Below, piece after piece: positions 40,366-52,400 of a stretch of 64,000 bases of DNA. Source of the stretch: Haliclystus octoradiatus (Eukaryota; Cnidaria; Staurozoa; Stauromedusae; Haliclystidae); assembly GCA_916610825.1 (NCBI GenBank), contig CAKAJK010000003.1, positions 620,001-684,000 on the forward strand, read 5' to 3'. The translations under genes were made by a program, and so were the position numbers. Each line of letters begins with the position of its first letter. The first letter of the stretch is position 1. The notes beneath the pieces were generated by a model. It saw only the letters and a list, made by a program, of their open reading frames with translations. It was not told where the DNA came from and did no database searches.

Positions 40366-42458
40366 ATCAGTGAAAAATTCTGAACAAGAATATTGTATTC
40401 AAAACTTCTATTTTACAGTTTCAAATTTTCAACTTTAAACAAAAGAAATCTTCAAACACGAATTACTCGAGTTATAGTTGAGCAATCATTTCACAAATAG
40501 TATATTTGGAATCAGTGCAAAATTCTGAACAAGAATAATGTTCTCAAAAGTTTAAAATGCACAGTTTTGAAATTTCGAATTTTAACAAAGTTTTGTACGT
40601 CAAACTAAAACAACAATTTCTCGAGTTATAATGGCGTAATCGTTTCACAAATAGTATATTTGGAATCAGTGAAAAATTCTGAACAAGAATATTGTATTCA
40701 AAACTTCTATTTTACAGTTTCAAATTTTCAACTTTAAACAAAAGAAATCTTCAAACACGAATTACTCGAGTTATAGTTGAGCAATCATTTCACAAATAGT
40801 ATATTTGGAATCAGTGCAAAATTCTGAACAAGAATAATGTTCTCAAAAGTTTAAAATGCACAGTTTTGAAATTTCGAATTTTAACAAAGTTTTGTACGTC
40901 AAACTAAAACAAGAATTTCTCGAGTTATAATGGCGTAATCGTTTCACAAATAGTATATTTGGAATCAGTGAAAAATTCTGAACAAGAATATTGTATTCAA
41001 AACTTCTATTTTACAGTTTCAAATTTTCAACTTTAAACAAAAGAAATCTTCAAACACGAATTACTCGAGTTATAGTTGAGCAATCATTTCACAAATAGTA
41101 TATTTGGAATCAGTGCAAAATTCTGAACAAGAATAATGTTCTCAAAAGTTTAAAATGCACAGTTTTGAAATTTCGAATTTTAACAAAGTTTTGTACGTCA
41201 AACTAAAACAAGAATTTCTCGAGTTATAATGGCGTAATCGTTTCACAAATAGTATATTTGGAATCAGTGAAAAATTCTGAACAAGAATATTGTATTCAAA
41301 ACTTCTATTTTACAGTTTCAAATTTTCAACTTTAAACAAAAGAAATCTTCAAACACGAATTACTCGAGTTATAGTTGAGCAATCATTTCACAAATAGTAT
41401 ATTTGGAATCAGTGCAAAATTCTGAACAAGAATAATGTTCTCAAAAGTTTAAAATGCACAGTTTTGAAATTTCGAATTTTAACAAAGTTTTGTACGTCAA
41501 ACTAAAACAAGAATTTCTCGAGTTATAATGGCGTAATCGTTTCACAAATAGTATATTTGGAATCAGTGAAAAATTCTGAACAAGAATATTGTATTCAAAA
41601 CTTCTATTTTACAGTTTCAAATTTTCAACTTTAAACAAAAGAAATCTTCAAACACGAATTACTCGAGTTATAGTTGAGCAATCATTTCACAAATAGTATA
41701 TTTGGAATCAGTGCAAAATTCTGAACAAGAATAATGTTCTCAAAAGTTTAAAATGCACAGTTTTGAAATTTCGAATTTTAACAAAGTTTTGTACGTCAAA
41801 CTAAAACAAGAATTTCTCGAGTTATAATGGCGTAATCGTTTCACAAATAGTATATTTGGAATCAGTGAAAAATTCTGAACAAGAATATTGTATTCAAAAC
41901 TTCTATTTTACAGTTTCAAATTTTCAACTTTAAACAAAAGAAATCTTCAAACACGAATTACTCGAGTTATAGTTGAGCAATCATTTCACAAATAGTATAT
42001 TTGGAATCAGTGCAAAATTCTGAACAAGAATAATGTTCTCAAAAGTTTAAAATGCACAGTTTTGAAATTTCGAATTTTAACAAAGTTTTGTACGTCAAAC
42101 TAAAACAACAATTTCTCGAGTTATAATGGCGTAATCGTTTCACAAATAGTATATTTGGAATCAGTGAAAAATTTTGAACAAGAATATTGTATTCAAAACT
42201 TCTATTTTACAGTTTCAAATTTTCAACTTTAAACAAAGGAAATCTTCAAACACGAATTACTCGAGTTATAGTTGAGCAATCATTTCACAAATAGTATATT
42301 TGGAATCAGTGCAAAATTCTGAACAAGAATAATGTTCTCAAAAGTTTAAAATGCACAGTTTTGAAATTTCGAATTTTAACAAAGTTTTGTACGTCAAACT
42401 AAAACAACAATTTCTCGAGTTATAATGGCGTAATCGTTTCACAAATAGTATATTTGGA
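40366..42458 (+). repeat. 7-dimer HOR, copy 2 (2,093 bp)
   Basis: Same seven-dimer order at a 2,093-bp offset, with no difference at any diagnostic site that I checked. Its A3/B3 run (from 40,665) is also the start of the second copy of the 15-dimer segment, so the two duplications overlap. Confidence 0.9.
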
Positions 42459-45149
42459 ATCAGTGAAAAATTCTGAACAAGAATATTGTATTCAAAACTT
42501 CTATTTTACAGTTTCAAATTTTCAACTTTAAACAAAAGAAATCTTCAAACACGAATTACTCGAGTTATAGTTGAGCAATCATTTCACAAATAGTATATTT
42601 GGAATCAGTGCAAAATTCTGAACAAGAATAATGTTCTCAAAAGTTTAAAATGCACAGTTTTGAAATTTCGAATTTTAACAAAGTTTTGTACGTCAAACTA
42701 AAACACAAATTTCTCGAGTTATAATGGCGTAATCGTTTCACAAATAGTATATTTGGAATCAGTGAAAAATTCTGAACAAGAATATTGTATTCAAAACTTC
42801 TATTTTACAGTTTCAAATTTTCAACTTTAAACAAAAGAAATCTTCAAACACGAATTACTCGAGTTATAGTTGAGCAATCATTTCACAAATAGTATATTTG
42901 GAATCAGTGCAATTTTCTGAACAAGAATAATGTTCTCAAAAGTTTAAAATGCACAGTTTTGAAATTTCGAATTTTAACAAAGTTTTGTACGTCAAACTAA
43001 AACAACAATTTCTCGAGTTATAATGGCGTAATCGTTTCACAAATAGTATATTTGGAATCAGTGAAAAATTTTGAACAAGAATATTGTATTCAAAACTTCT
43101 ATTTTACAGTTTCAAATTTTCAACTTTAAACAAAGGAAATCTTCAAACACGAATTACTCGAGTTATAGTTGAGCAATCATTTCACAAATAGTATATTTGG
43201 AATCAGTGCAAAATTGTGAACAAGAATAAGGTTCTCAAAAGTTTAAAATGTACAGTTTTGAAATTTCGAATTTTAACAAAGTTTTGTACGTCAAACTAAA
43301 ACAAGAATTTCTCGAGTTATAATGGCGTAATCGTTTCACAAATAGTATATTTGGATTCAGTGAAAAATTCTGAACAAGAATATTGTATTCAAAACTTCTA
43401 TTTTACAGTTTCAAATTTTCAACTTTAAACAAAGGAAATCTTCAAACACGAATTACTCGAGTTATAGTTGAGCAATCATTTCACAAATAGTATATTTGGA
43501 ATCAGTGCAAAATTGTGAACAAGAATAATGTTCTCAAAAGTTTAAAATGTACAGTTTTGAAATCTCGAATTTTAACAAAGTTTTGTACGTCAAACTAAAA
43601 CAAGAATTTCTCGAGTTATAATTGCGTAATCGTTTCACAAACAGTATATTTGGAATCAGTGAAAAATTCTGAACAAGAATATTGTATTCAAAACTTCTAT
43701 TTTACAGTTTCAAATTTTCAACTTTAAACAAAGGAAATCTTCAAACACGAATTACTCGAGTTATAATCGAGCAATCATTTCACAAATAGTATATTTGGAA
43801 TCAGTGCAAAATTGTGAACAAGAATAATGTTCTCAAAAGTTTAAAATGTACAGTTTTGAAATTTCGAATTTTAACAAAGTTTTGTACGTCAAACTAAAAC
43901 AAGAATTTCTCGAGTTATAATGGCGTAATCGTTTCACAAATAGTATATTTGGAATCAGTGAAAAATTCTGAACAAGAATATTGTATTCAAAACTTCTATT
44001 TTACAGTTTCAAATTTTCAACTTTAAACACAAGAAATCTTCAAACACGAATTACTCAAGTTATAGTTGAGCAATCATTTCACAAATAGTATATTTGGAAT
44101 CAGTGCAAAATTCTGAACAAGAATAATGTTCTCAAAAGTTTAAAATGCACAGTTTTGAAATTTCGAATTTTAACAAAGTTTTGTACGTCAAACTAAAACA
44201 ACAATTTCCCGAGTTATAATGGCGTAATCGTTTCACAAATAGTATATTTGGAATCAGTGAAAAATTTTGAACAAGAATATTGTATTCAAAACTTCTATTT
44301 TACAGTTTCAAATTTTCAACTTTAAACAAAGGAAATCTTCAAACACGAATTACTCGAGTTATAGTTGAGCAATCATTTCACAAATAGTATATTTGGAATC
44401 AGTGCAAAATTCTGAACAAGAATAATGTTCTCAAAAGTTTAAAATGCACAGTTTTGAAATTTCGAATTTTAACAAAGTTTTGTACGTCAAACTAAAACAA
44501 CAATTTCTCGAGTTATAATGGCGTAATCGTTTCACAAATAATATATTTGGAATCAGTGAAAAATTCTGAACAAGAATATTGTATTCAAAACTTATATTTT
44601 ACAGTTTCAAATTTTCAACTTTAAACATAAGAAATCTTCAAACACGAATTACTCAAGTTATAGTTGAGCAATCATTTCACAAATAGTATATTTGGAATCA
44701 GTGCAAAATTCTGAACAAGAATAATGTTCTCAAAAGTTTAAAATGCACAGTTTTGAAATTTCGAATTTTAACAAAGTTTTGTACGTCAAACTAAAACAAC
44801 AATTTCTCGAGTTATAATGGCGTAATCGTTTCACAAATAGTATATTTGGAATCAGTGAAAAATTCTGAACAAGAATATTGTATTCAAAACTTCTATTTTA
44901 CAGTTTCAAATTTTCAACTTTAAACAAAAGAAATCTTCAAACACGAATTACTCGAGTTATAGTTGAGCAATCATTTCACAAATAGTATATTTGGAATCAG
45001 TGCAAAATTCTGAACAAGAATAATGTTCTCAAAAGTTTAAAATGCACAGTTTTGAAATTTCGAATTTTAACAAAGTTTTGTACGTCAAACTAAAACAAGA
45101 ATTTCTCGAGTTATAATGGCGTAATCGTTTCACAAATAGTATATTTGGA
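40665..45149 (+). repeat. 15-dimer segmental duplication, copy 2
   Basis: Repeats 33,788-38,272 at a 6,877-bp offset. AAAACACAAATTT is near 42,701, GTGCAATTTTCTG near 42,908, GGATTCAG at 43,353, TTTCCCGAG near 44,206 and ATAATATATTT at 44,538. It ends where the right-domain subfamily begins. Confidence 0.88.
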
Positions 45150-45652
45150 ATCAGTGAAAAATTCTGAACAAGAATATTGTATTCAAAACTTCTATTTTAC
45201 AGTTTCAAATTTTCAACTTTTAACAAAGGAAATCTTCAAACACGAATTACTCGAGTTATAGTTGAGCAATCATTTCACAAATAGTATATTTGGAATCAGT
45301 GCAAAATTGTGAACAAGAATAATGTTCTCAAAAGTTTAAAATGTACAGTTTTGAAATTTCGAATTTTAACAAAGTTTTGTACGTCAAACTAAAACAAGAA
45401 TTTCTCGAGTTATAATGGCGTAATCGTTTCACAAATAGTATATTTGAAATCAGTGAAAAATTCTGAACAAGAATATTGTATTCAAAACTTCTATTTTACA
45501 GTTTCAAATTTTCAACTTTAAACAAAGGAAATCTTCAAACACGAATTACTCGAGTTATAGTTGAGCAATCATTTCACAAATAGTATATTTGGAATCAGTG
45601 CAAAATTCTGAACAAGAATATTGTTCTCAAAAGTTTAAAATGCACAGTTTTG

Positions 45653-45666
45653 AAATTTCGAAATTT
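45653..45666. other. 14-bp perfect palindrome in AATATTGTTC-type B halves
   Basis: AAATTTCGAAATTT is its own reverse complement. It arises from one T-to-A change in the usual GAAATTTCGAATTTT. It is present in units 153, 161, 172, 181, 190, 197, 202, 207 and 210, all in the right domain. The usual B half has only the 8-bp palindrome GAAATTTC and the 6-bp TTCGAA at this place. Confidence 0.85.
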
Positions 45667-46356
45667 AACAAAGTTTTGTACGTCAAACTAAAACAACAAT
45701 TTCTCGAGTTATAATGGCGTAATCGTTTCACAAATAGTATATTTGGAATCAGTGAAAAATTCTGAACAAGAATATTGTTTTCAAAACTTCTATTTTACAG
45801 TTTCAAATTTTCAACTTTTAACAAAGGAAATCTTCAAACACGAATTACTCGAGTTATAGTTGAGCAATCATTTCACAAATAGTATGTTTGGAATCAGTGC
45901 AAAATTCTGAACAAGAATAATGTTCTCAAAATTTTAAAATGTACAGTTTTGAAATTTCGAATTTTAACAAAGTTTTGTACGTCAAACTAAAACAAGAATT
46001 TCTCGAGTTATAATGGCGTAATCGTTTCACAAATAGTACATTTGGAATCAGTGAAAAATTCTGAACAAGAATATTGTATTCAAAACTTCTATTTTACAGT
46101 TTCAAATTTTCAACTTTAAACAAAGGAAATCTTCAAACACGAATTACTCGAGTTATAGTTGAGCAATCATATCACAAATAGTATATTTGGAATCAGTGCA
46201 AAATTGTGAACAAGAATAATGTTCTCAAAAGTTTAAAATGTACAGTTTTGAAATTTCGAATTTTAACAAAGTTTTGTACGTCAAACTAAAACAAGAATTT
46301 CTCGAGTTATAATGGCGTAATCGTTTCACAAATAGTATATTTGGAATCAGTGAAAA

Positions 46357-46371
46357 ATTCTGAACCAGAAT
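46357..46371. other. Dyad ATTCTG-AAC-CAGAAT in GAACCAG-type A halves
   Basis: Both half-units usually open with ATTCTGAACAAGAAT, a dyad with 5-bp arms. The A-to-C change in GAACCAG units lengthens the arms to 6 bp with a 3-nt centre. Fourteen units carry it, all in the right domain (first at unit 156, last at unit 213). Whether a protein binds it cannot be judged from sequence alone. Confidence 0.8.
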
Positions 46372-47010
46372 ATTGTATTCAAAACTTCTATTTTACAGTT
46401 TCAAATTTTCAACTTTAAACAAAGGAAATCTTCAAACACGAATTACTCGAGTTATAGTTGAGCAATCATTTCACAAATAGTATGTTTGGAATCAGTGCAA
46501 AATTCTGAACAAGAATAATGTTCTCAAAATTTTAAAATGTACAGTTTTGAAATTTCGAATTTTAACAAAGTTTTGTACGTCAAACTAAAACAAGAATTTC
46601 TCGAGTTATAATGGCGTAATCGTTTCACAAATAGTATATTTGGAATCAGTGAAAAATTCTGAACAAGAATATTGTATTCAAAACTTCTATTTTACAGTTT
46701 CAAATTTTCAACTTTAAACAAAGGAAATCTTCAAACACGAATTACTCGAGTTATAGTTGAGCAATCATTTCACAAATAGTATATTTGGAATCAGTGCAAA
46801 ATTCTGAACAAGAATAATGTTCTCGAAATTTTAAAATGTACAGTTTTGAAATTTCGAATTTTAACAAAGTTTTGTACGTCAAACTAAAACAAGAATTTCT
46901 CGAGTTATAATGGCGTAATCGTTTCACAAATAGTATATTTGGAATCAGTGAAAAGTTCTGAACAAGAATATTGTATTCAAAACTTCTATTTTACAGTTTC
47001 AAATTTTCAA

Positions 47011-47025
47011 CTTTAAAAACAAAGG
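47011..47025 (+). other. First length-changing variant: AA insertion in A half
   Basis: CTTTAAAAACAAAGG replaces CTTTAAACAAAGG, adding 2 bp in an A-rich run. This is the first position from the left where the 299-bp phase breaks. The same insertion recurs near 49,262, 50,460, 52,708, 53,308, 56,001, 59,591 and 61,088, always in a GAAAAGTTCTG-type A half paired with a GTTGTC-type B half. One founding event was therefore spread by amplification. Confidence 0.92.
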
Positions 47026-49037
47026 AAATCTTCAAACACGAATTACTCGAGTTATAGTTGAGCAATCATTTCACAAATAGTATATTTGGAATCAGTGCAA
47101 AATTGTGAACAAGAATAATGTTGTCAAAAGATTAAAATGTACAGTTTTGAAATTTCGAATTTTAACAAAGTTTTGTACGTCAAACTAAAACAAGAATTTC
47201 TCGAGTTATAATGGCGTAATCGTTTCACAAATAGTATATTTGGAATCAGTGAAAAATTCTGAACCAGAATATTGTATTCAAAACTTCTATTTTACAGTTT
47301 CAAATTTTCAACTTTAAACAAAGGAAATCTTCAAACACGAATTACTCGAGTTATAGTTGAGCAATCATTTCACAAATAGTAGGTTTGGAATCAGTGCAAA
47401 ATTCTGAACAAGAATAATGTTCTCAAAATTTTAAAATGTACAGTTTTGAAATTTCGAATTTTAACAAAGTTTTGTACGTCAAACTAAAACAACAATTTCT
47501 CGAGTTATAATGGCGTAATCGTTTCACAAATAGTATATTTGGAATCAGTGAAAAATTCTGAACAAGAATATTGTTTTCAAAACTTCTATTTTACAGTTTC
47601 AAATTTTCAACTTTTAACAAAGGAAATCTTCAAACACGAATTACTCGAGTTATAGTTGAGCAATCATTTCACAAATAGTATATTTGGAATCAGTGCAAAA
47701 TTGTGAACAAGAATAATGTTCTCAAAAGTTTAAAATGTACGGTTTTGAAATTTCGAATTTTAACAAAGTTTTGTACGTCAAACTAAAACAAGAATTTCTC
47801 GAGTTATAATGGCGTAATCGTTTCACAAATAGTATATTTGAAATCAGTGAAAAATTCTGAACAAGAATATTGTATTCAAAACTTCTATTTTACAGTTTCA
47901 AATTTTCAACTTTAAACAAAGCAAATCTTCAAACACGAATTACTCGAGTTATAGTTGAGCAATCATTTCACAAATAGTATATTTGGAATCAGTGCAAAAT
48001 TCTGAACAAGAATATTGTTCTCAAAAGTTTAAAATGCACAGTTTTGAAATTTCGAAATTTAACAAAGTTTTGTACGTCAAACTAAAACAACAATTTCTCG
48101 AGTTATAATGGCGTAATCGTTTCACAAATAGTATATTTGGAATCAGTGAAAAATTCTGAACAAGAATATTGTATTCAAAACTTCTATTTTACAGTCTCAA
48201 ATTTTCAACTTTAAACAAAGGAAATCTTCAAACACGAATTACTCGAGTTATAGTTGAGCAATCATTTCACAAATAGTATATTTGGAATCAGTGCAAAATT
48301 CTGAACAAGAATAATGTTCTCAAAATTTTAAAATGTACAGTTTTGAAATTTCGAATTTTAACAAAGTTTTGTACGTCAAACTAAAACAAGAATTTCTCGA
48401 GTTATAATGGCGTAATCGTTTCACAAATAGTATATTTGGAATCAGTGAAAAGTTCTGAACAAGAATATTGTATTCAAAACTTCTATTTTACAGTTTCAAA
48501 TTTTCAACTTTAAACAAAGGAAATCTTCAAACACGAATTACTCGAGTTATAGTTGAGCAATCATTTCACAAATAGTATATTTGGAATCAGTGCAAAATTC
48601 TGAACAAGAATAATGTTCTCAAAATTTAAAATGTACAGTTTTGAAATTTCGAATTTTAACAAAGTTTTGTACGTCAAACTAAAACAAGAATTTCTCGAGT
48701 TATAATGGCGTAATCGTTTCACAAATAGTATATTTGGAATCAGTGAAAAGTTCTGAACAAGAATATTGTATTCAAAACTTCTATTTTACAGTTTCAAATT
48801 TTCAACTTTAAACAAAGGAAATCTTCAAACACGAATTACTCGAGTTATAGTTGAGCAATCATTTCACAAATAGTATATTTGGAATCAGTGCAAAATTGTG
48901 AACAAGAATAATGTTCTCAAAAGTTTAAAATGTACAGTTTTGAAATTTCGAATTTTAACAAAGTTTTGTACGTCAAACTAAAACAAGAATTTCTCGAGTT
49001 ATAATGGCGTAATCGTTTCACAAATAGTATATTTGGA

Positions 49038-49191
49038 ATCAGTGCAAAATTCTGAACAAGAATAATGTTCTCGAAATTTTAAAATGTACAGTTTTGAAAT
49101 TTCGAATTTTAACAAAGTTTTGTACGTCAAACTAAAACAAGAATTTCTCGAGTTATAATGGCGTAATCGTTTCACAAATAGTATATTTGGA
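49038..49191 (+). repeat. Solitary B half-unit (B-B junction)
   Basis: A B half (ATCAGTGCAAAATTCTG, with CTCGAAATTTT) directly follows another B half, with no A half between them. The join falls at the ATATTTGGA/ATCAGTG boundary shared by A and B, as expected if unequal exchange paired an A end with a B end. It shifts the 299-bp phase by 154 bp. Confidence 0.93.
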
Positions 49192-49492
49192 ATCAGTGAA
49201 AAGTTCTGAACAAGAATATTGTATTCAAAACTTCTATTTTACAGTTTCAAATTTTCAACTTTAAAAACAAAGGAAATCTTCAAACACGAATTACTCGAGT
49301 TATAGTTGAGCAATCATTTCACAAATAGTATATTTGGAATCAGTGCAAAATTGTGAACAAGAATAATGTTGTCAAAAGATTAAAATGTACAGTTTTGAAA
49401 TTTCGAATTTTAACAAAGTTTTGTACGTCAAACTAAAACAAGAATTTCTCGAGTTATAATGGCGTAATCGTTTCACAAATAGTACATTTGGA

Positions 49493-52400
49493 ATCAGTGA
49501 AAAATTCTGAACAAGAATATTGTATTCAAAACTTCTATTTTACAGTTTCAAATTTTCAACTTTAAACAAAGGAAATCTTCAAACACGAATTACTCGAGTT
49601 ATAGTTGAGCAATCATATCACAAATAGTATATTTGGAATCAGTGCAAAATTGTGAACAAGAATAATGTTCTCAAAAGTTTAAAATGTACAGTTTTGAAAT
49701 TTCGAATTTTAACAAAGTTTTGTACGTCAAACTAAAACAAGAATTTCTCGAGTTATAATGGCGTAATCGTTTCACAAATAGTATATTTGGAATCAGTGAA
49801 AAATTCTGAACCAGAATATTGTATTCAAAACTTCTATTTTACAGTTTCAAATTTTCAACTTTAAACAAAGGAAATCTTCAAACACGAATTACTCGAGTTA
49901 TAGTTGAGCAATCATTTCACAAATAGTATGTTTGGAATCAGTGCAAAATTCTGAACAAGAATAATGTTCTCAAAATTTTAAAATGTACAGTTTTGAAATT
50001 TCGAATTTTAACAAAGTTTTGTACGTCAAACTAAAACAAGAATTTCTCGAGTTATAATGGCGTAATCGTTTCACAAATAGTATATTTGGAATCAGTGAAA
50101 AATTCTGAACAAGAATATTGTATTCAAAACTTCTATTTTACAGTTTCAAATTTTCAACTTTAAACAAAGGAAATCTTCAAACACGAATTACTCGAGTTAT
50201 AGTTGAGCAATCATTTCACAAATAGTATATTTGGAATCAGTGCAAAATTCTGAACAAGAATAATGTTCTCGAAATTTTAAAATGTACAGTTTTGAAATTT
50301 CGAATTTTAACAAAGTTTTGTACGTCAAACTAAAACAAGAATTTCTCGAGTTATAATGGCGTAATCGTTTCACAAATAGTATATTTGGAATCAGTGAAAA
50401 GTTCTGAACAAGAATATTGTATTCAAAACTTCTATTTTACAGTTTCAAATTTTCAACTTTAAAAACAAAGGAAATCTTCAAACACGAATTACTCGAGTTA
50501 TAGTTGAGCAATCATTTCACAAATAGTATATTTGGAATCAGTGCAAAATTGTGAACAAGAATAATGTTGTCAAAAGATTAAAATGTACAGTTTTGAAATT
50601 TCGAATTTTAACAAAGTTTTGTACGTCAAACTAAAACAAGAATTTCTCGAGTTATAATGGCGTAATCGTTTCACAAATAGTATATTTGGAATCAGTGAAA
50701 AATTCTGAACCAGAATATTGTATTCAAAACTTCTATTTTACAGTTTCAAATTTTCAACTTTAAACAAAGGAAATCTTCAAACACGAATTACTCGAGTTAT
50801 AGTTGAGCAATCATTTCACAAATAGTAGGTTTGGAATCAGTGCAAAATTCTGAACAAGAATAATGTTCTCAAAATTTTAAAATGTACATTTTTTAAATTT
50901 CTAATTTTAACAAAGTTTTGTACGTCAAACTAAAACAACAATTTCTCGAGTTATAATGGCGTAATCGTTTCACAAATAGTATATTTGGAATCAGTGAAAA
51001 ATTCTGAACAAGAATATTGTTTTCAAAACTTCTATTTTACAGTTTCAAATTTTCAACTTTTAACAAAGGAAATCTTCAAACACGAATTACTCGAGTTATA
51101 GTTGAGCAATCATTTCACAAATAGTATATTTGGAATCAGTGCAAAATTGTGAACAAGAATAATGTTCTCAAAAGTTTAAAATGTACGGTTTTGAAATTTC
51201 GAATTTTAACAAAGTTTTGTACGTCAAACTAAAACAAGAATTTCTCGAGTTATAATGGCGTAATCGTTTCACAAATAGTATATTTGAAATCAGTGAAAAA
51301 TTCTGAACAAGAATATTGTATTCAAAACTTCTATTTTACAGTTTCAAATTTTCAACTTTAAACAAAGCAAATCTTCAAACACGAATTACTCGAGTTATAG
51401 TTGAGCAATCATTTCACAAATAGTATATTTGGAATCAGTGCAAAATTCTGAACAAGAATATTGTTCTCAAAAGTTTAAAATGCACAGTTTTGAAATTTCG
51501 AAATTTAACAAAGTTTTGTACGTCAAACTAAAACAACAATTTCTCGAGTTATAATGGCGTAATCGTTTCACAAATAGTATATTTGGAATCAGTGAAAAAT
51601 TCTGAACAAGAATATTGTATTCAAAACTTCTATTTTACAGTCTCAAATTTTCAACTTTAAACAAAGGAAATCTTCAAACACGAATTACTCGAGTTATAGT
51701 TGAGCAATCATTTCACAAATAGTATATTTGGAATCAGTGCAAAATTCTGAACAAGAATAATGTTCTCAAAATTTTAAAATGTACAGTTTTGAAATTTCGA
51801 ATTTTAACAAAGTTTTGTACGTCAAACTAAAACAAGAATTTCTCGAGTTATAATGGCGTAATCGTTTCACAAATAGTATATTTGGAATCAGTGAAAAGTT
51901 CTGAACAAGAATATTGTATTCAAAACTTCTATTTTACAGTTTCAAATTTTCAACTTTAAACAAAGGAAATCTTCAAACACGAATTACTCGAGTTATAGTT
52001 GAGCAATCATTTCACAAATAGTATATTTGGAATCAGTGCAAAATTCTGAACAAGAATAATGTTCTCAAAATTTAAAATGTACAGTTTTGAAATTTCGAAT
52101 TTTAACAAAGTTTTGTACGTCAAACTAAAACAAGAATTTCTCGAGTTATAATGGCGTAATCGTTTCACAAATAGTATATTTGGAATCAGTGAAAAGTTCT
52201 GAACAAGAATATTGTATTCAAAACTTCTATTTTACAGTTTCAAATTTTCAACTTTAAACAAAGGAAATCTTCAAACACGAATTACTCGAGTTATAGTTGA
52301 GCAATCATTTCACAAATAGTATATTTGGAATCAGTGCAAAATTGTGAACAAGAATAATGTTCTCAAAAGTTTAAAATGTACAGTTTTGAAATTTCGAATT

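Larger units (their letters stand above)
46047..49492 (+). repeat. 3,446-bp tandem duplication, copy 1
   Basis: Eleven dimers plus one solitary B half. The length equals 11 x 299 + 154, plus two 2-bp insertions minus one 1-bp deletion, which is exactly 3,446. Markers recurring 3,446 bp downstream include TAGTAGG at 47,381 (again at 50,827), the -1 site near 48,625, and the B-B junction at 49,038 (again at 52,484). Both copies are preceded by the rare TAGTACATTTGG. Confidence 0.9.
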
